Source: an uncultured Frankineae bacterium (lineage in GTDB: Bacteria > Actinomycetota > Actinomycetes > Mycobacteriales > SCTD01). Taken from it: a stretch of DNA of 21,003 nt. Positions 1-6,255 of this stretch are shown here, one piece after another. How positions within the stretch are numbered: the stretch's first letter is position 1; each line of letters starts with the position of its first letter. The stretch spans positions 323-21,325 of the forward strand of contig CADCUE010000297.1 of the NCBI GenBank assembly GCA_902805805.1. The letters are read 5' to 3'. A program made the translations under genes and the position numbers. The notes under the pieces are model-generated. The model had not been told where the DNA came from, searched no databases, and worked only from the letters and a program-made list of their open reading frames with translations.

Positions 1-176
1 GCTACCTGCAGCAGCTGGTCGACGAGGACGGCGTCGGAGTGCTGGCCCAGGGCTACTACGGGCTGCTCGACCTGTCGGCCCTGCTGCTGGCGATGGCCGC
101 CGAGGAGCAGGACCTCGACCCGCGCGAGCTGCTCAGCCGGATCGCCCTCGACCTCGCCCGCGAGCCGGAGCAGTAG
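1..176 (+). CDS. C-terminal fragment of an unidentified protein
   Basis: An open frame enters from the left edge (first full codon at base 3) and ends at TAG 174-176. It gives the last 57 residues of a protein. The fragment is acidic and leucine-rich, probably helical, starting YLQQLVDEDG and ending LAREPEQ. Nearly all codons end in G or C, as in the other genes here, so I take it as real coding sequence. I recognise no family in so short a piece and give no function. A 14-bp duplication covers its stop codon (see the repeat at 167-194). Confidence 0.6.
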   Translation, partial: YLQQLVDEDGVGVLAQGYYGLLDLSALLLAMAAEEQDLDPRELLSRIALDLAREPEQ

Positions 177-194
177 GGCCGGAGCAGTAGGGCC
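167..194. repeat. 14-bp tandem duplication across a stop codon
   Basis: GGAGCAGTAGGGCC occurs twice head to tail (167-180 and 181-194). The first copy contains the final codons and TAG stop of the left-edge gene, and the second lies just downstream. It looks like a simple replication-slippage duplication. A short inverted repeat, GGCCG-ACCA-CGGCC, follows at 205-218 and could be a weak terminator between this gene and the convergent VOC gene. Confidence 0.8.
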
Positions 195-239
195 GGGTCC
201 GGCTGGCCGACCACGGCCGCCCGAGCACCATGGCGAGCG

Positions 240-677
240 TCAGGTCCGCTGCAGCTCCTCGGCGAGCATGACGAGGATGCCGCTGGGGCCGCGGACGTAG
301 GTGAGCCTGTACAGGTCCTCGTACGTCGCGACGCCGCGCAGGGGGTGGCAGCCGTGCCGCGCGGCCACCTCGAGGGCGTGGTCGAGGTCGTCGACCGAGA
401 AGGCGACACGGTGCATGCCGATCGCGTTGGGACGGGTGGGCTCGGTCTCGATCGCCTCGGGATGGACGTACTCGAAGAGCTCGAGGCGACCGTTGCCGTC
501 GGGCGTCTGGAGCATCGCGATCCGAGCGTGGTTGCCGTCGAGGCCGACGGCGGTGTCCGCCCACTGTCCGCTGACCGTGTCCCGGCCCAGGACGGTCAGC
601 CCGAGATCGGTGAAGAAGGCGATCGTCGCGTCGAGGTCGCGGACGGCTATGCCGACGTTCTCGAGCTTGATGGCCAT
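240..677 (-). CDS. VOC (glyoxalase/bleomycin-resistance/dioxygenase) superfamily protein
   Basis: 145 residues, the usual size of a single-chain VOC protein with two beta-alpha-beta-beta-beta modules. The first module opens with NVGIAVRDLDATIAFF (residues 7-22). The second opens with GMHRVAFSVDDLDHAL near residue 87, and GILVMLAEEL closes the fold. The spacing resembles methylmalonyl-CoA epimerase and glyoxalase I. Two of the usual metal-ligand positions look altered: Asn7 stands where a His is typical, and Met replaces the Glu usual in the last strand. Glu in RLELFEYV and His in GMHRV remain. Substrate is unknown. The gene stands alone, convergent with the left-edge gene. The ATG at 677 has only a distant GGAG upstream, but TAACGT lies 5 bases before it, so the transcript may be leaderless. 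Confidence 0.85.
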   Translation of the reverse strand: MAIKLENVGIAVRDLDATIAFFTDLGLTVLGRDTVSGQWADTAVGLDGNHARIAMLQTPDGNGRLELFEYVHPEAIETEPTRPNAIGMHRVAFSVDDLDHALEVAARHGCHPLRGVATYEDLYRLTYVRGPSGILVMLAEELQRT

Positions 678-1000
678 GAGTCACGTTACCGATCTCCAGC
701 GTTCTGCGCGGCCGCGCTGCCTGTCGGTCCTGACGACGCACGTCGGACGGCGCCAGGGCCCCCGGACAGGCCCGTCGGCAGCCCCAGCTCCGCACGCCTG
801 CATGCGGGACGAGAGCTCGGGTGCCGGTGCACGGCAGCGGCTGTCTCGACGCCGAGCGACTGCGGCACGCCACCAGTCCGGGCCCTGATGCTCGAGGCGG
901 CGCTCAGCCATCGCCTCGCACCCGGGTCGAAGACGCGTGGCCGGCCTGGCAGTTGATCCCCCGCTTGACACAACCGTAACTCAGCGGTTACCAATAACCG
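678..1000. other. Divergent intergenic region between VOC gene and arsR-type gene
   Basis: This 323-base stretch holds no gene I can support. Several frames are open, but their predicted proteins are arginine- and alanine-rich without any family pattern. The ends carry the promoters of the flanking divergent genes: a TAACGT -10-like hexamer at 683-688 (minus strand) and the TTGACA promoter with a palindrome at 965-1000 (plus strand). I see nothing else between about 700 and 960. Confidence 0.5.
965..1000 (+). promoter_or_regulatory. Promoter with overlapping palindromic operator for the ArsR-SRPBCC operon
   Basis: A perfect -35 hexamer TTGACA (965-970) is followed by 18 bases and a TACCAA -10-like hexamer (989-994). 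The GTG start codon begins 6 bases later at 1001, where transcription would be expected to start, so the mRNA is probably leaderless. The perfect inverted repeat CGGTTA-CCAA-TAACCG (985-1000) covers the -10 region. A further half-site, AACCG (972-976), pairs with CGGTT (985-989). This is a natural place for autorepression by the encoded ArsR protein (inference). Confidence 0.7.
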
Positions 1001-1360
1001 GTGGACCCGTTCGCCGCCCTCGCCGACCCCGTACGCCGCGGGCTGCTGCGCGCGCTCGCGGCCGGCCCGGCGCGAGTCGTCGACCTGGCCGCCGCCCACC
1101 CGATCAGCCGCCCAGCCATCAGCAAGCACCTCAGGCTGCTGACCGAGGCCGGGCTGGCGTCGGCGGAGGACCGCGGCCGCGAGAGGCACTACTCGCTCGA
1201 CCGCTCCGGCCTCGCTCCGGTGTCCGGGCTGCTCGACGAGCTGCGCGCCGCCCCGCCGTTCGCCGAGGCGGTCCTCGACGGGCTCGATCTCGAGGTCCGC
1301 CGCACGGGCCGCGAGCGACGTGCCACGCACCGACCCGACGACCAGGAGGACACCGCATGA
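1001..1360 (+). CDS. ArsR-family winged-helix transcriptional regulator
   Basis: 119 residues, typical of ArsR/SmtB repressors. It opens with the family signature MDPFAALADPVRRGLLRAL and continues with a recognition helix, SRPAISKHLRLLTEAGL (residues about 36-52). A beta wing follows (EDRGRERHYSLD). No cysteine pair or other metal-binding motif is visible. It therefore fits the non-metal subgroup that is commonly encoded next to SRPBCC/AHSA1 proteins. The GTG start is fixed by the N-terminal match and by the promoter placed for a leaderless message; no Shine-Dalgarno sequence precedes it. The stop overlaps the next gene's start (ATGA, 1357-1360), which indicates translational coupling. It probably represses its own operon through the palindrome at 985-1000. 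Confidence 0.92.
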   Translation: MDPFAALADPVRRGLLRALAAGPARVVDLAAAHPISRPAISKHLRLLTEAGLASAEDRGRERHYSLDRSGLAPVSGLLDELRAAPPFAEAVLDGLDLEVRRTGRERRATHRPDDQEDTA

Positions 1361-1899
1361 GCACCACCACGCCACTCGGCCGCCGCGAGACCCGTGACGG
1401 CACGGAGCAGCTCGTCTTCACCCGGACGTTCGCCGCTCCCATCGGCGACGTGTGGGCCGCCTGCACCGACCCGGAGCGGATGCAGCGCTGGATCGGCACG
1501 TGGACGGGCGACCCGGCCTCCGGCGAGATCTCGTTCCGCATGACGGCCGAGGGCGACGACGTGCCCGAGGAGGTCTACCTGGTGCAGGCCTGCGAGCCGC
1601 CGCGCCGCTTCGTGCTGCGCAGCCGCGACGCCGCTCCCTGGTCGGCCGACGGGTCCGGCCCGCGGGTGGCATGGCAGCACACCCTCGAGCTGGACGAGGC
1701 AGACGGCGTGACGACGCTGACCTTCCTGCAGGGCGTCCCCGACGGGCCGGTGGGCGCCGACATGGTCGCCAGCGTGGGACCCGGCTGGGACTACTACCTC
1801 GATCGGCTCGTCACGGCCTTCCGGGGCGCCGACCCCGGCCAGATCACCTTCGAGCCCTACCTCGAGCGCTCCGACCACTACCGCGGCCTGTTCACCTGA
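1357..1899 (+). CDS. SRPBCC (AHSA1/START-like) domain protein
   Basis: 180 residues forming one SRPBCC helix-grip domain (about residues 18-170). The pattern is that of AHSA1 family members: LVFTRTFAAPIGDVWAACTD at the start, then MQRWIGTW. Central strands (EISFRMTAEG, EEVYLVQACEPPRRFVLR) follow, then a long C-terminal helix after PGWDYYLDRL. Such domains bind hydrophobic ligands; no enzymatic role can be read from the sequence. It starts inside the stop of the ArsR gene (4-base overlap), with AGGAGG at 1344-1349, 7 bases before the ATG. The two genes therefore form one operon in which the regulator probably controls the ligand-binding partner. It converges on the PhoX-type gene with only 35 bases between the stops. 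Confidence 0.88.
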   Translation: MSTTTPLGRRETRDGTEQLVFTRTFAAPIGDVWAACTDPERMQRWIGTWTGDPASGEISFRMTAEGDDVPEEVYLVQACEPPRRFVLRSRDAAPWSADGSGPRVAWQHTLELDEADGVTTLTFLQGVPDGPVGADMVASVGPGWDYYLDRLVTAFRGADPGQITFEPYLERSDHYRGLFT

Positions 1900-1934
1900 G
1901 AGCCGACGTCCCCCGCCGTCCGACCCTCGCAGCC

Positions 1935-3458
1935 TCAGCCGGTGCTGCCGTTGCCGAAGTCCTTGTCGTTGGCTCCGGCGCGCCTCTCGAAGGGCCCGTA
2001 GATCGCGTAGGTGACGGCCGGGTCCACCCCGGGGTTGGGCATGCCGCGCTCGTCGACGCCCCGTCCGCCCTGCTGGTTGACGTACAGGGTCTGCCCGTCA
2101 GGGTCGAAGCAGGCGCCGCAGAACTCGCTGTCGTTGGTCTGGGTCTTGGCGAAGTCGTAGATCTCGCCGTCCTGGGTGACGCCGCGGACGAACTGCTCGC
2201 CGGGGCCGTCCTCGCACAGGAAGATGTCCTGCGTCTGGGGGACGATGGTGATGTTGTCCGGGTTCTGCAGGTCCTCAGCGCTCGTCGAGACGTAGATGAG
2301 CGTCAGGACCTCGCGGCCCGGGTCGTACTCCCAGACCTGTCCGAGGTTCGCCGGCCCACCCGACGTGCAGTCGAAGTAGATCTTGAGGCCGCCACCGTGC
2401 GAGGAGGCCCACATCCCCTCCTGCCGGTCGAACACGGCGGCGCCGCGGTCGATCGCCTGGATGCGGGTGGGGGTGAAGCCGGGCACGCGGTCCCGGCGGT
2501 TGTCGCTGTCGTCGTCGTGGTCGGGCTCGGGAACGGGGACCCACTCGACGGGGAAGGAGGCCCCCGGGGTGCCCACGAGGTCCATGTTCATCCGCGGGGC
2601 ACCCTTGACGGCCAGAGCCTGGAGCGGTCCGGTCGTCTCGGCGAGGCTGCCGGACTGCCCCACCCGCTGGTCAGGGATGTAGCGGTAGAGGCAGGCGCCG
2701 AGCGTGCCGACGAGCGGGTCGGGCTGCAGGCTGCGGTCCTCGGTCTGGTACAGGATCCCGGCGCGCCAGGTCGTCGCCTCGTGGACGAAGCGGCCCATCT
2801 GCGGGATGGGGACGGCCACGACGGGGCCGTCGGCCATCGCGTCGACCTCGAAGTTGTAGCCGTGCTTCTTGCCGTTGGGGCTGCGCTTGACGACCTCCTC
2901 GCAGGTGATCCAGGCCTGGAACGGCAGCTCGCCGCCGGCGCAGTTCGTCGATGTGCCACCGAGGATCGCGAACCGGTCGACGACGGTGTACTCGTAGAGC
3001 TCCTGTCCCGTCGAGAGGTCCCGGCTGCCGGTCGCGCGCCGCTCGACGACGAGCTTGGTGTTGCCGCCGAACGCGGTCTCGTCGTACTCGAACCCCGGCC
3101 CCGTCACGACCTTGACCTCGCCCGGCCGCTCCCGGTTCTCGTGGTTGCGGACGAGGATCGTGCGCTTGCCGAGGCCGTGGACACCGCCGCCGGTGTCCGG
3201 GAAGGCGCCCATGGCGTCGAAGATGCCCGGGGTCGGCTGGCCGTTGCGCATGGGGATGCCCTGGCGGTCGATGACCTGGTAGTTGAACTCGCGCGGCAGC
3301 CACAGGTCGCCCTTGGCCACCAGCGGGCCGTAGCCGGCCGAAGCGCTCGGCTGCGACGCGGCCGCCGTTCTCATCGCGAGCGCCTGCAGCGGGCTGGCGA
3401 GCATCACGCTGCCGCCGGTCAGGGCGGCGGCGCGCAGGAAGTCTCGTCGATCGAGCAT
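1935..3458 (-). CDS. Tat-exported PhoX-family (DUF839) protein, possible alkaline phosphatase
   Basis: 507 residues. The N-terminus, MLDRRDFLRAAALTGG, is a twin-arginine signal (RR-x-F-L) followed by a hydrophobic stretch to about residue 30, so the protein is probably exported folded. The body matches the PhoX/DUF839 family: NHENRERPGE, an ITCEE segment, FVHEATTWRAGILYQTEDR, GGGLKIYFDCTSGG, DNI, and FCGACFDPDGQTLYVNQQGG near the end. Characterised PhoX enzymes are Ca/Fe-dependent phosphomonoesterases; whether this one is a phosphatase cannot be decided by eye. An AAGGAGA Shine-Dalgarno sequence lies about 7 bases before the ATG. A GC-rich hairpin (3499-3518) lies 40 bases upstream. An acidic insert, PDHDDDSDNRRD, in mid-protein is unusual and may bind cations. 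Confidence 0.85.
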   Translation of the reverse strand: MLDRRDFLRAAALTGGSVMLASPLQALAMRTAAASQPSASAGYGPLVAKGDLWLPREFNYQVIDRQGIPMRNGQPTPGIFDAMGAFPDTGGGVHGLGKRTILVRNHENRERPGEVKVVTGPGFEYDETAFGGNTKLVVERRATGSRDLSTGQELYEYTVVDRFAILGGTSTNCAGGELPFQAWITCEEVVKRSPNGKKHGYNFEVDAMADGPVVAVPIPQMGRFVHEATTWRAGILYQTEDRSLQPDPLVGTLGACLYRYIPDQRVGQSGSLAETTGPLQALAVKGAPRMNMDLVGTPGASFPVEWVPVPEPDHDDDSDNRRDRVPGFTPTRIQAIDRGAAVFDRQEGMWASSHGGGLKIYFDCTSGGPANLGQVWEYDPGREVLTLIYVSTSAEDLQNPDNITIVPQTQDIFLCEDGPGEQFVRGVTQDGEIYDFAKTQTNDSEFCGACFDPDGQTLYVNQQGGRGVDERGMPNPGVDPAVTYAIYGPFERRAGANDKDFGNGSTG

Positions 3459-3498
3459 CGGGGGTCTCCTTCGTTCCGGACGGTCCCCTCAGTCACCG

Positions 3499-3518
3499 CC
3501 CCCCGGGAAGCCGGGGGG
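3499..3518 (-). terminator. GC-rich hairpin between the enoyl-CoA hydratase and PhoX genes
   Basis: A perfect 8-bp stem, CCCCCCGG-GAAG-CCGGGGGG, lies about 140 bases after the hydratase-like gene's stop and 40 bases before the PhoX-type start, both on the minus strand. No T-tract follows, as is common for hairpin terminators in high-GC actinobacteria. It may end the upstream transcript or sit in the leader of the downstream one. Confidence 0.5.
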
Positions 3519-3659
3519 GAGCCGTGCGGCGACCTGCGAGCGACGGCGCTGTGAACGTTCGTCGCCGGGCGCGGACGTGCCCGGTCGAGCGGTCCCGCTG
3601 CTCCTGCCGGACGAGGGCGTCCGCGTGCGACCGCGCCCCAGGTGTGCCGTGCGGAGCTC

Positions 3660-4430
3660 TCAGTCGGCCCACTTCGGCGCGCGCTTGTCGAGGAACGCCG
3701 CGATGCCCTCCTGGGCGTACGGCGTCTGCGAGGACGACGCCATGACCTCGACGGCGTAGCGGTAGGCGTCGGCCTGCCCGAGGGACAGCTGGGTGTAGAG
3801 CGCCGTCTTGCCCAGCGCCTTGGACCGGCGGCTGCCGCGGGTCGCGCGGTCGAGCAGCTCGAGCGTCGCCGTCCTGAGCTGGTCCTGGGGCACCACCTGG
3901 TTGACCAGTCCCCACTCCAGCGCGGTCGCCGCGTCGATCACGTCGCCGGTGAGCGCGATCTCCATCGCCCTCTTGCGCCCGACGTTGCGCGCGACGGCGA
4001 CCATCGGCGTGTGGCAGAACCACCCGCCCTTGCCGCCCGGTGCGGCGAAGCCGGCGCTGTCGGCCGCGACGGCCAGGTCGCAGGTGGCGACCAGCTGACA
4101 GCCCGCGGCCGTCGCCAGCCCGTGCACCTGCGCGACGACCGGCTGCGGGACGGCCTGGATCAGGTCCATGAGCTCGGTGCAGACCCACAGCAGCTCACGG
4201 ATGGCAGCCAGGTCGGCGCCGGCCACGTCGGCGAAGTCATGGCCGGCGCTGAACACCGGGCCGTTGCCGGCGAGCACGATGCCGAGCGCGTCGCTGTCAC
4301 CGACCTCCCGGAACGCCGACGTCAGCTCGCGCATGTGCTCGAGCGACAGCGCGTTGCGCCGCTGGGGGCGGTCCATCGTGATGGTCGCGTGGTCGCCGTC
4401 CCGGGAGACCTGCACGTGCTCGTAGGCCAT
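3660..4430 (-). CDS. Enoyl-CoA hydratase/isomerase (crotonase) family protein, ECHDC3-like
   Basis: 256 residues with the crotonase fold. Visible are the oxyanion-hole region FSAGHDFADV (about residues 60-70) and HGLATAAGCQLVATCDLAVA (about 103-122). Further on are the APGGKGGWFCHTP loop and AMEIALTGDVIDAATALEWGLVN. The C-terminal part (KTALYTQL, EGIAAFLDKRAPKW) follows the ECHDC3 pattern closely. In classical hydratases one catalytic Glu lies in the loop after FGQPE; here that position reads PGG, so this Glu is missing, while the second (AMEI) is kept. Normal hydratase activity is therefore doubtful. The frame extends 21 codons further upstream, but the ATG at 4430 has AGGAGGTG 6 bases before it and matches the family N-terminus. 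It is divergent from the secreted nuclease gene. Confidence 0.87.
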   Translation of the reverse strand: MAYEHVQVSRDGDHATITMDRPQRRNALSLEHMRELTSAFREVGDSDALGIVLAGNGPVFSAGHDFADVAGADLAAIRELLWVCTELMDLIQAVPQPVVAQVHGLATAAGCQLVATCDLAVAADSAGFAAPGGKGGWFCHTPMVAVARNVGRKRAMEIALTGDVIDAATALEWGLVNQVVPQDQLRTATLELLDRATRGSRRSKALGKTALYTQLSLGQADAYRYAVEVMASSSQTPYAQEGIAAFLDKRAPKWAD

Positions 4431-4585
4431 GACCCACCTCCTGGCCGTGACGCTACGCCGACGAACGACACCCCGGCGTCGGGCCCACGTCAACGATCAC
4501 TGCCGGGCGCCACACGACGCGAGGACACGCGCTGCCGTTGCCGGACGCGTGCCCTCGAACCGCTACGCACCGGTCGTGTCCGGCA

Positions 4586-4597
4586 TACCGTGCCAGC
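4586..4597 (+). promoter_or_regulatory. -10-like element for a leaderless nuclease transcript
   Basis: TACCGT (4586-4591) fits the TANNNT -10 pattern and ends 6 bases before the GTG at 4598. No good -35 hexamer is visible at 16-18 bases. No Shine-Dalgarno sequence precedes the GTG. The geometry is the same as for the ArsR-type gene at 1001. Confidence 0.45.
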
Positions 4598-6043
4598 GTG
4601 CCTGCCTCTCCTCCCGTGCGCCGCCTGTCCTTCGCCGCAGCCGTCGCCGTCGCGCTGACCACGCTCGGCGTCGTCGCCCCCGGCGCCAGCGCAGCGACGA
4701 CGTACTCCGCACCTCTCAGCACGGCCGTGCGGGCGCTGCCGGTCTCGGCGGAGGACAACAGCGGGTACGACCGCGACCGCTTCTTCGGCGGCTGGATCGA
4801 CGCCGACGGCGACTGCCGGAGCACCCGGCACGAGGTGCTGATCGCCGAGTCGCAGGTCGCACCGACGCTCAGCTCGAGCGGCTGCACCGTCACCGCTGGG
4901 CGCTGGACGCCGTTCTACGACGGGCAGACCTACACCGCGGCCACGGAGGTCGACATCGACCACCTCGTCCCGGTCAGCGAGGCCTGGGGCTCCGGTGCGC
5001 GGGCGTGGACGCAGGCGCAGCGCAGCGCCTATTACAACGACCTCGGCCACGCCGACGCCCTCAACGCCATGCCCAGCGCCCTCAACCAGGCCAAGGGCGC
5101 GAGCGGTCCGGAGCAGTGGCTGCCGCCCGCGAACGTCTGCCGCTACCTCACCGCCTGGACGGCGGTGAAGATCCGGTGGTCCTTGACGGTCGACCCGGCG
5201 GAGCGAGCGGCGCTGGTCTCGCGGGCCGACGCCTGCCCGGCGACCACGCTGACGGTGCAGACCGTGGACGTCGCCACGACACCTCCGGTCACCCCGCCGG
5301 GCGACGGCCAGGCGACGCTCATCGCCGTCACCGCGCGGACGATCGACCACGGCCGCAGCACCGAGCTGAGCGTACGAGGCGCGCCCGGGCGCACCGTCGA
5401 CCTCTACGCCAGCTCGGCACGCGCTCCGGCGCCGCGGATCATCCGCACGGCGGCCCTCGGCACGGGCAGCGTCCGGTGGACCCTGCAGCCCGGTGAGAGC
5501 ACGCGCTTGTTCGCGCAGGTCCGGGGCGGCGACCGCAGCGACACCGTCACCGTCGACGTCCGACGGACCGTGACGATCGGCATCCGGCAGGCCGCCGGTG
5601 TCTACACCTTCACCGGAGCGGTCCGCCGTCCCGTCGCCGGGCTGCAGATCACGCTGGCCCGGCTGCTGACGACGGGCCGGGTCGTCGGCGTGGCGGCCAC
5701 GAGGACCGACGCGGCAGGGCGGTGGACGATCCGCACCCGCCTGGCGCCGGGCCTCAGCGGCTACTACGCCCTGACGGCGCCCACGCCGGACCTGCGGCCC
5801 GGGCGCAGCCGTCTGTACGGTCTCGTCGTGCCGGCGCCCCGCGTCGCAGCGCCGCGGCCGGCGCCCGTCGTGCGACCGCCCGCTCCTGCGCCGCCGGCCA
5901 GGCCCGCCGACGTGGACTGCTCGGACTTCACCACGCAGGCCCAGGCGCAGGCCTTCCACGACCGCTACTTCCGCTACTACGGGGACTTCGCCCGGCTGGA
6001 CGGCAGTGACGACGACGGACGGGTCTGCGAGAGCCTCCCGTAG
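4598..6043 (+). CDS. Secreted HNH-type endonuclease with C-terminal excalibur Ca-binding domain
   Basis: 481 residues from the GTG at 4598. A signal peptide covers residues 1-32 (RRL, a hydrophobic core, then GASA|ATT). The nuclease domain (about 40-205) has the HNH/GmrSD-C-like (DUF1524) pattern VDIDHLVPVSEAW with Asp121-His122, then NAMPSALNQAKG and the downstream Lys. Residues about 230-400 look like extracellular beta-sandwich repeats, followed by a Pro/Ala linker. The last 42 residues are an excalibur domain: DCSDF, then the Ca-loop DGSDDDGRVCESLP. The frame is open 20 codons further upstream to a TTG, but those codons have many A/T third bases, so I reject that start. It probably degrades extracellular DNA (inference). 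Beyond TAG 6041-6043 the same frame stays coding-like for 49 codons (see 6044-6193). Confidence 0.85.
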   Translation: MPASPPVRRLSFAAAVAVALTTLGVVAPGASAATTYSAPLSTAVRALPVSAEDNSGYDRDRFFGGWIDADGDCRSTRHEVLIAESQVAPTLSSSGCTVTAGRWTPFYDGQTYTAATEVDIDHLVPVSEAWGSGARAWTQAQRSAYYNDLGHADALNAMPSALNQAKGASGPEQWLPPANVCRYLTAWTAVKIRWSLTVDPAERAALVSRADACPATTLTVQTVDVATTPPVTPPGDGQATLIAVTARTIDHGRSTELSVRGAPGRTVDLYASSARAPAPRIIRTAALGTGSVRWTLQPGESTRLFAQVRGGDRSDTVTVDVRRTVTIGIRQAAGVYTFTGAVRRPVAGLQITLARLLTTGRVVGVAATRTDAAGRWTIRTRLAPGLSGYYALTAPTPDLRPGRSRLYGLVVPAPRVAAPRPAPVVRPPAPAPPARPADVDCSDFTTQAQAQAFHDRYFRYYGDFARLDGSDDDGRVCESLP

Positions 6044-6193
6044 CCCTCCTGCGGGCCGGAGATCCGCTTCCCGGACGGCTCGAGCGGTTTCCTGTTCCTG
6101 CACAACGCCAAGGGCAACGACGGGGTCGTCCCCGGAGCCAAGGACTGCGACGGCAAGGGGCTGGACAACGTCGAGGTCTGCATGGGCGCCTGA
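6044..6193 (+). pseudogene. In-frame 49-codon coding remnant or readthrough extension after the nuclease stop
   Basis: In the same frame as the nuclease gene, 49 sense codons follow the TAG and end at TGA 6191-6193. 47 of the 49 end in G or C, the same bias as real genes here. The peptide is protein-like: it contains EIRFPDGSSGFLFLHN and a cysteine-containing end, KDCDGKGLDNVEVCMGA. No ATG, GTG or TTG start begins it; the only ATG is three codons before the end. A perfect 18-bp terminator stem begins 5 bases after the TGA. It is either a C-terminal domain cut off by a nonsense change, a readthrough product, or the tail of a lost neighbouring gene. I recognise no family. Confidence 0.55.
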
Positions 6194-6197
6194 GCAC

Positions 6198-6236
6198 ACC
6201 AGGAGGGGCCGTCGCACCGCGACGGCCCCTCCTGGT
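6198..6236. terminator. Strong bidirectional hairpin between convergent genes
   Basis: Perfect 18-bp arms (6198-6215 and 6219-6236) surround a 3-base loop ACC. It lies just after TGA 6191-6193 on the plus strand and 20 bases after the stop of the convergent amylase gene. It can therefore serve both transcripts. No T-tract is present. Confidence 0.85.
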
Positions 6237-6255
6237 CAGTGCAGGTGCGCCCCGA

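Noticed and set aside
345..956. Plus-strand open frame running through the VOC gene and the 678-1000 gap
   Set aside because: Its first half is antisense to a recognisable VOC gene, its second half has no protein-like composition, and no ribosome site precedes it.
1452..3554. A 700-codon open frame on the plus strand opposite the PhoX-type gene
   Set aside because: It is a GC-bias shadow: no family pattern, and the minus-strand frame has a Tat signal, ribosome site and recognisable PhoX motifs. Similar long antisense frames opposite the amylase (6400-9084), GlcF (11688-13745) and malic enzyme (18592-20646) genes were dropped for the same reason.
3540..3570. Possible PHO box (GTTCACAGCGC on the minus strand) upstream of the PhoX-type gene
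   Set aside because: Only one half-site of the usual direct repeat is present, and it is imperfect; the next 11 bases do not match.
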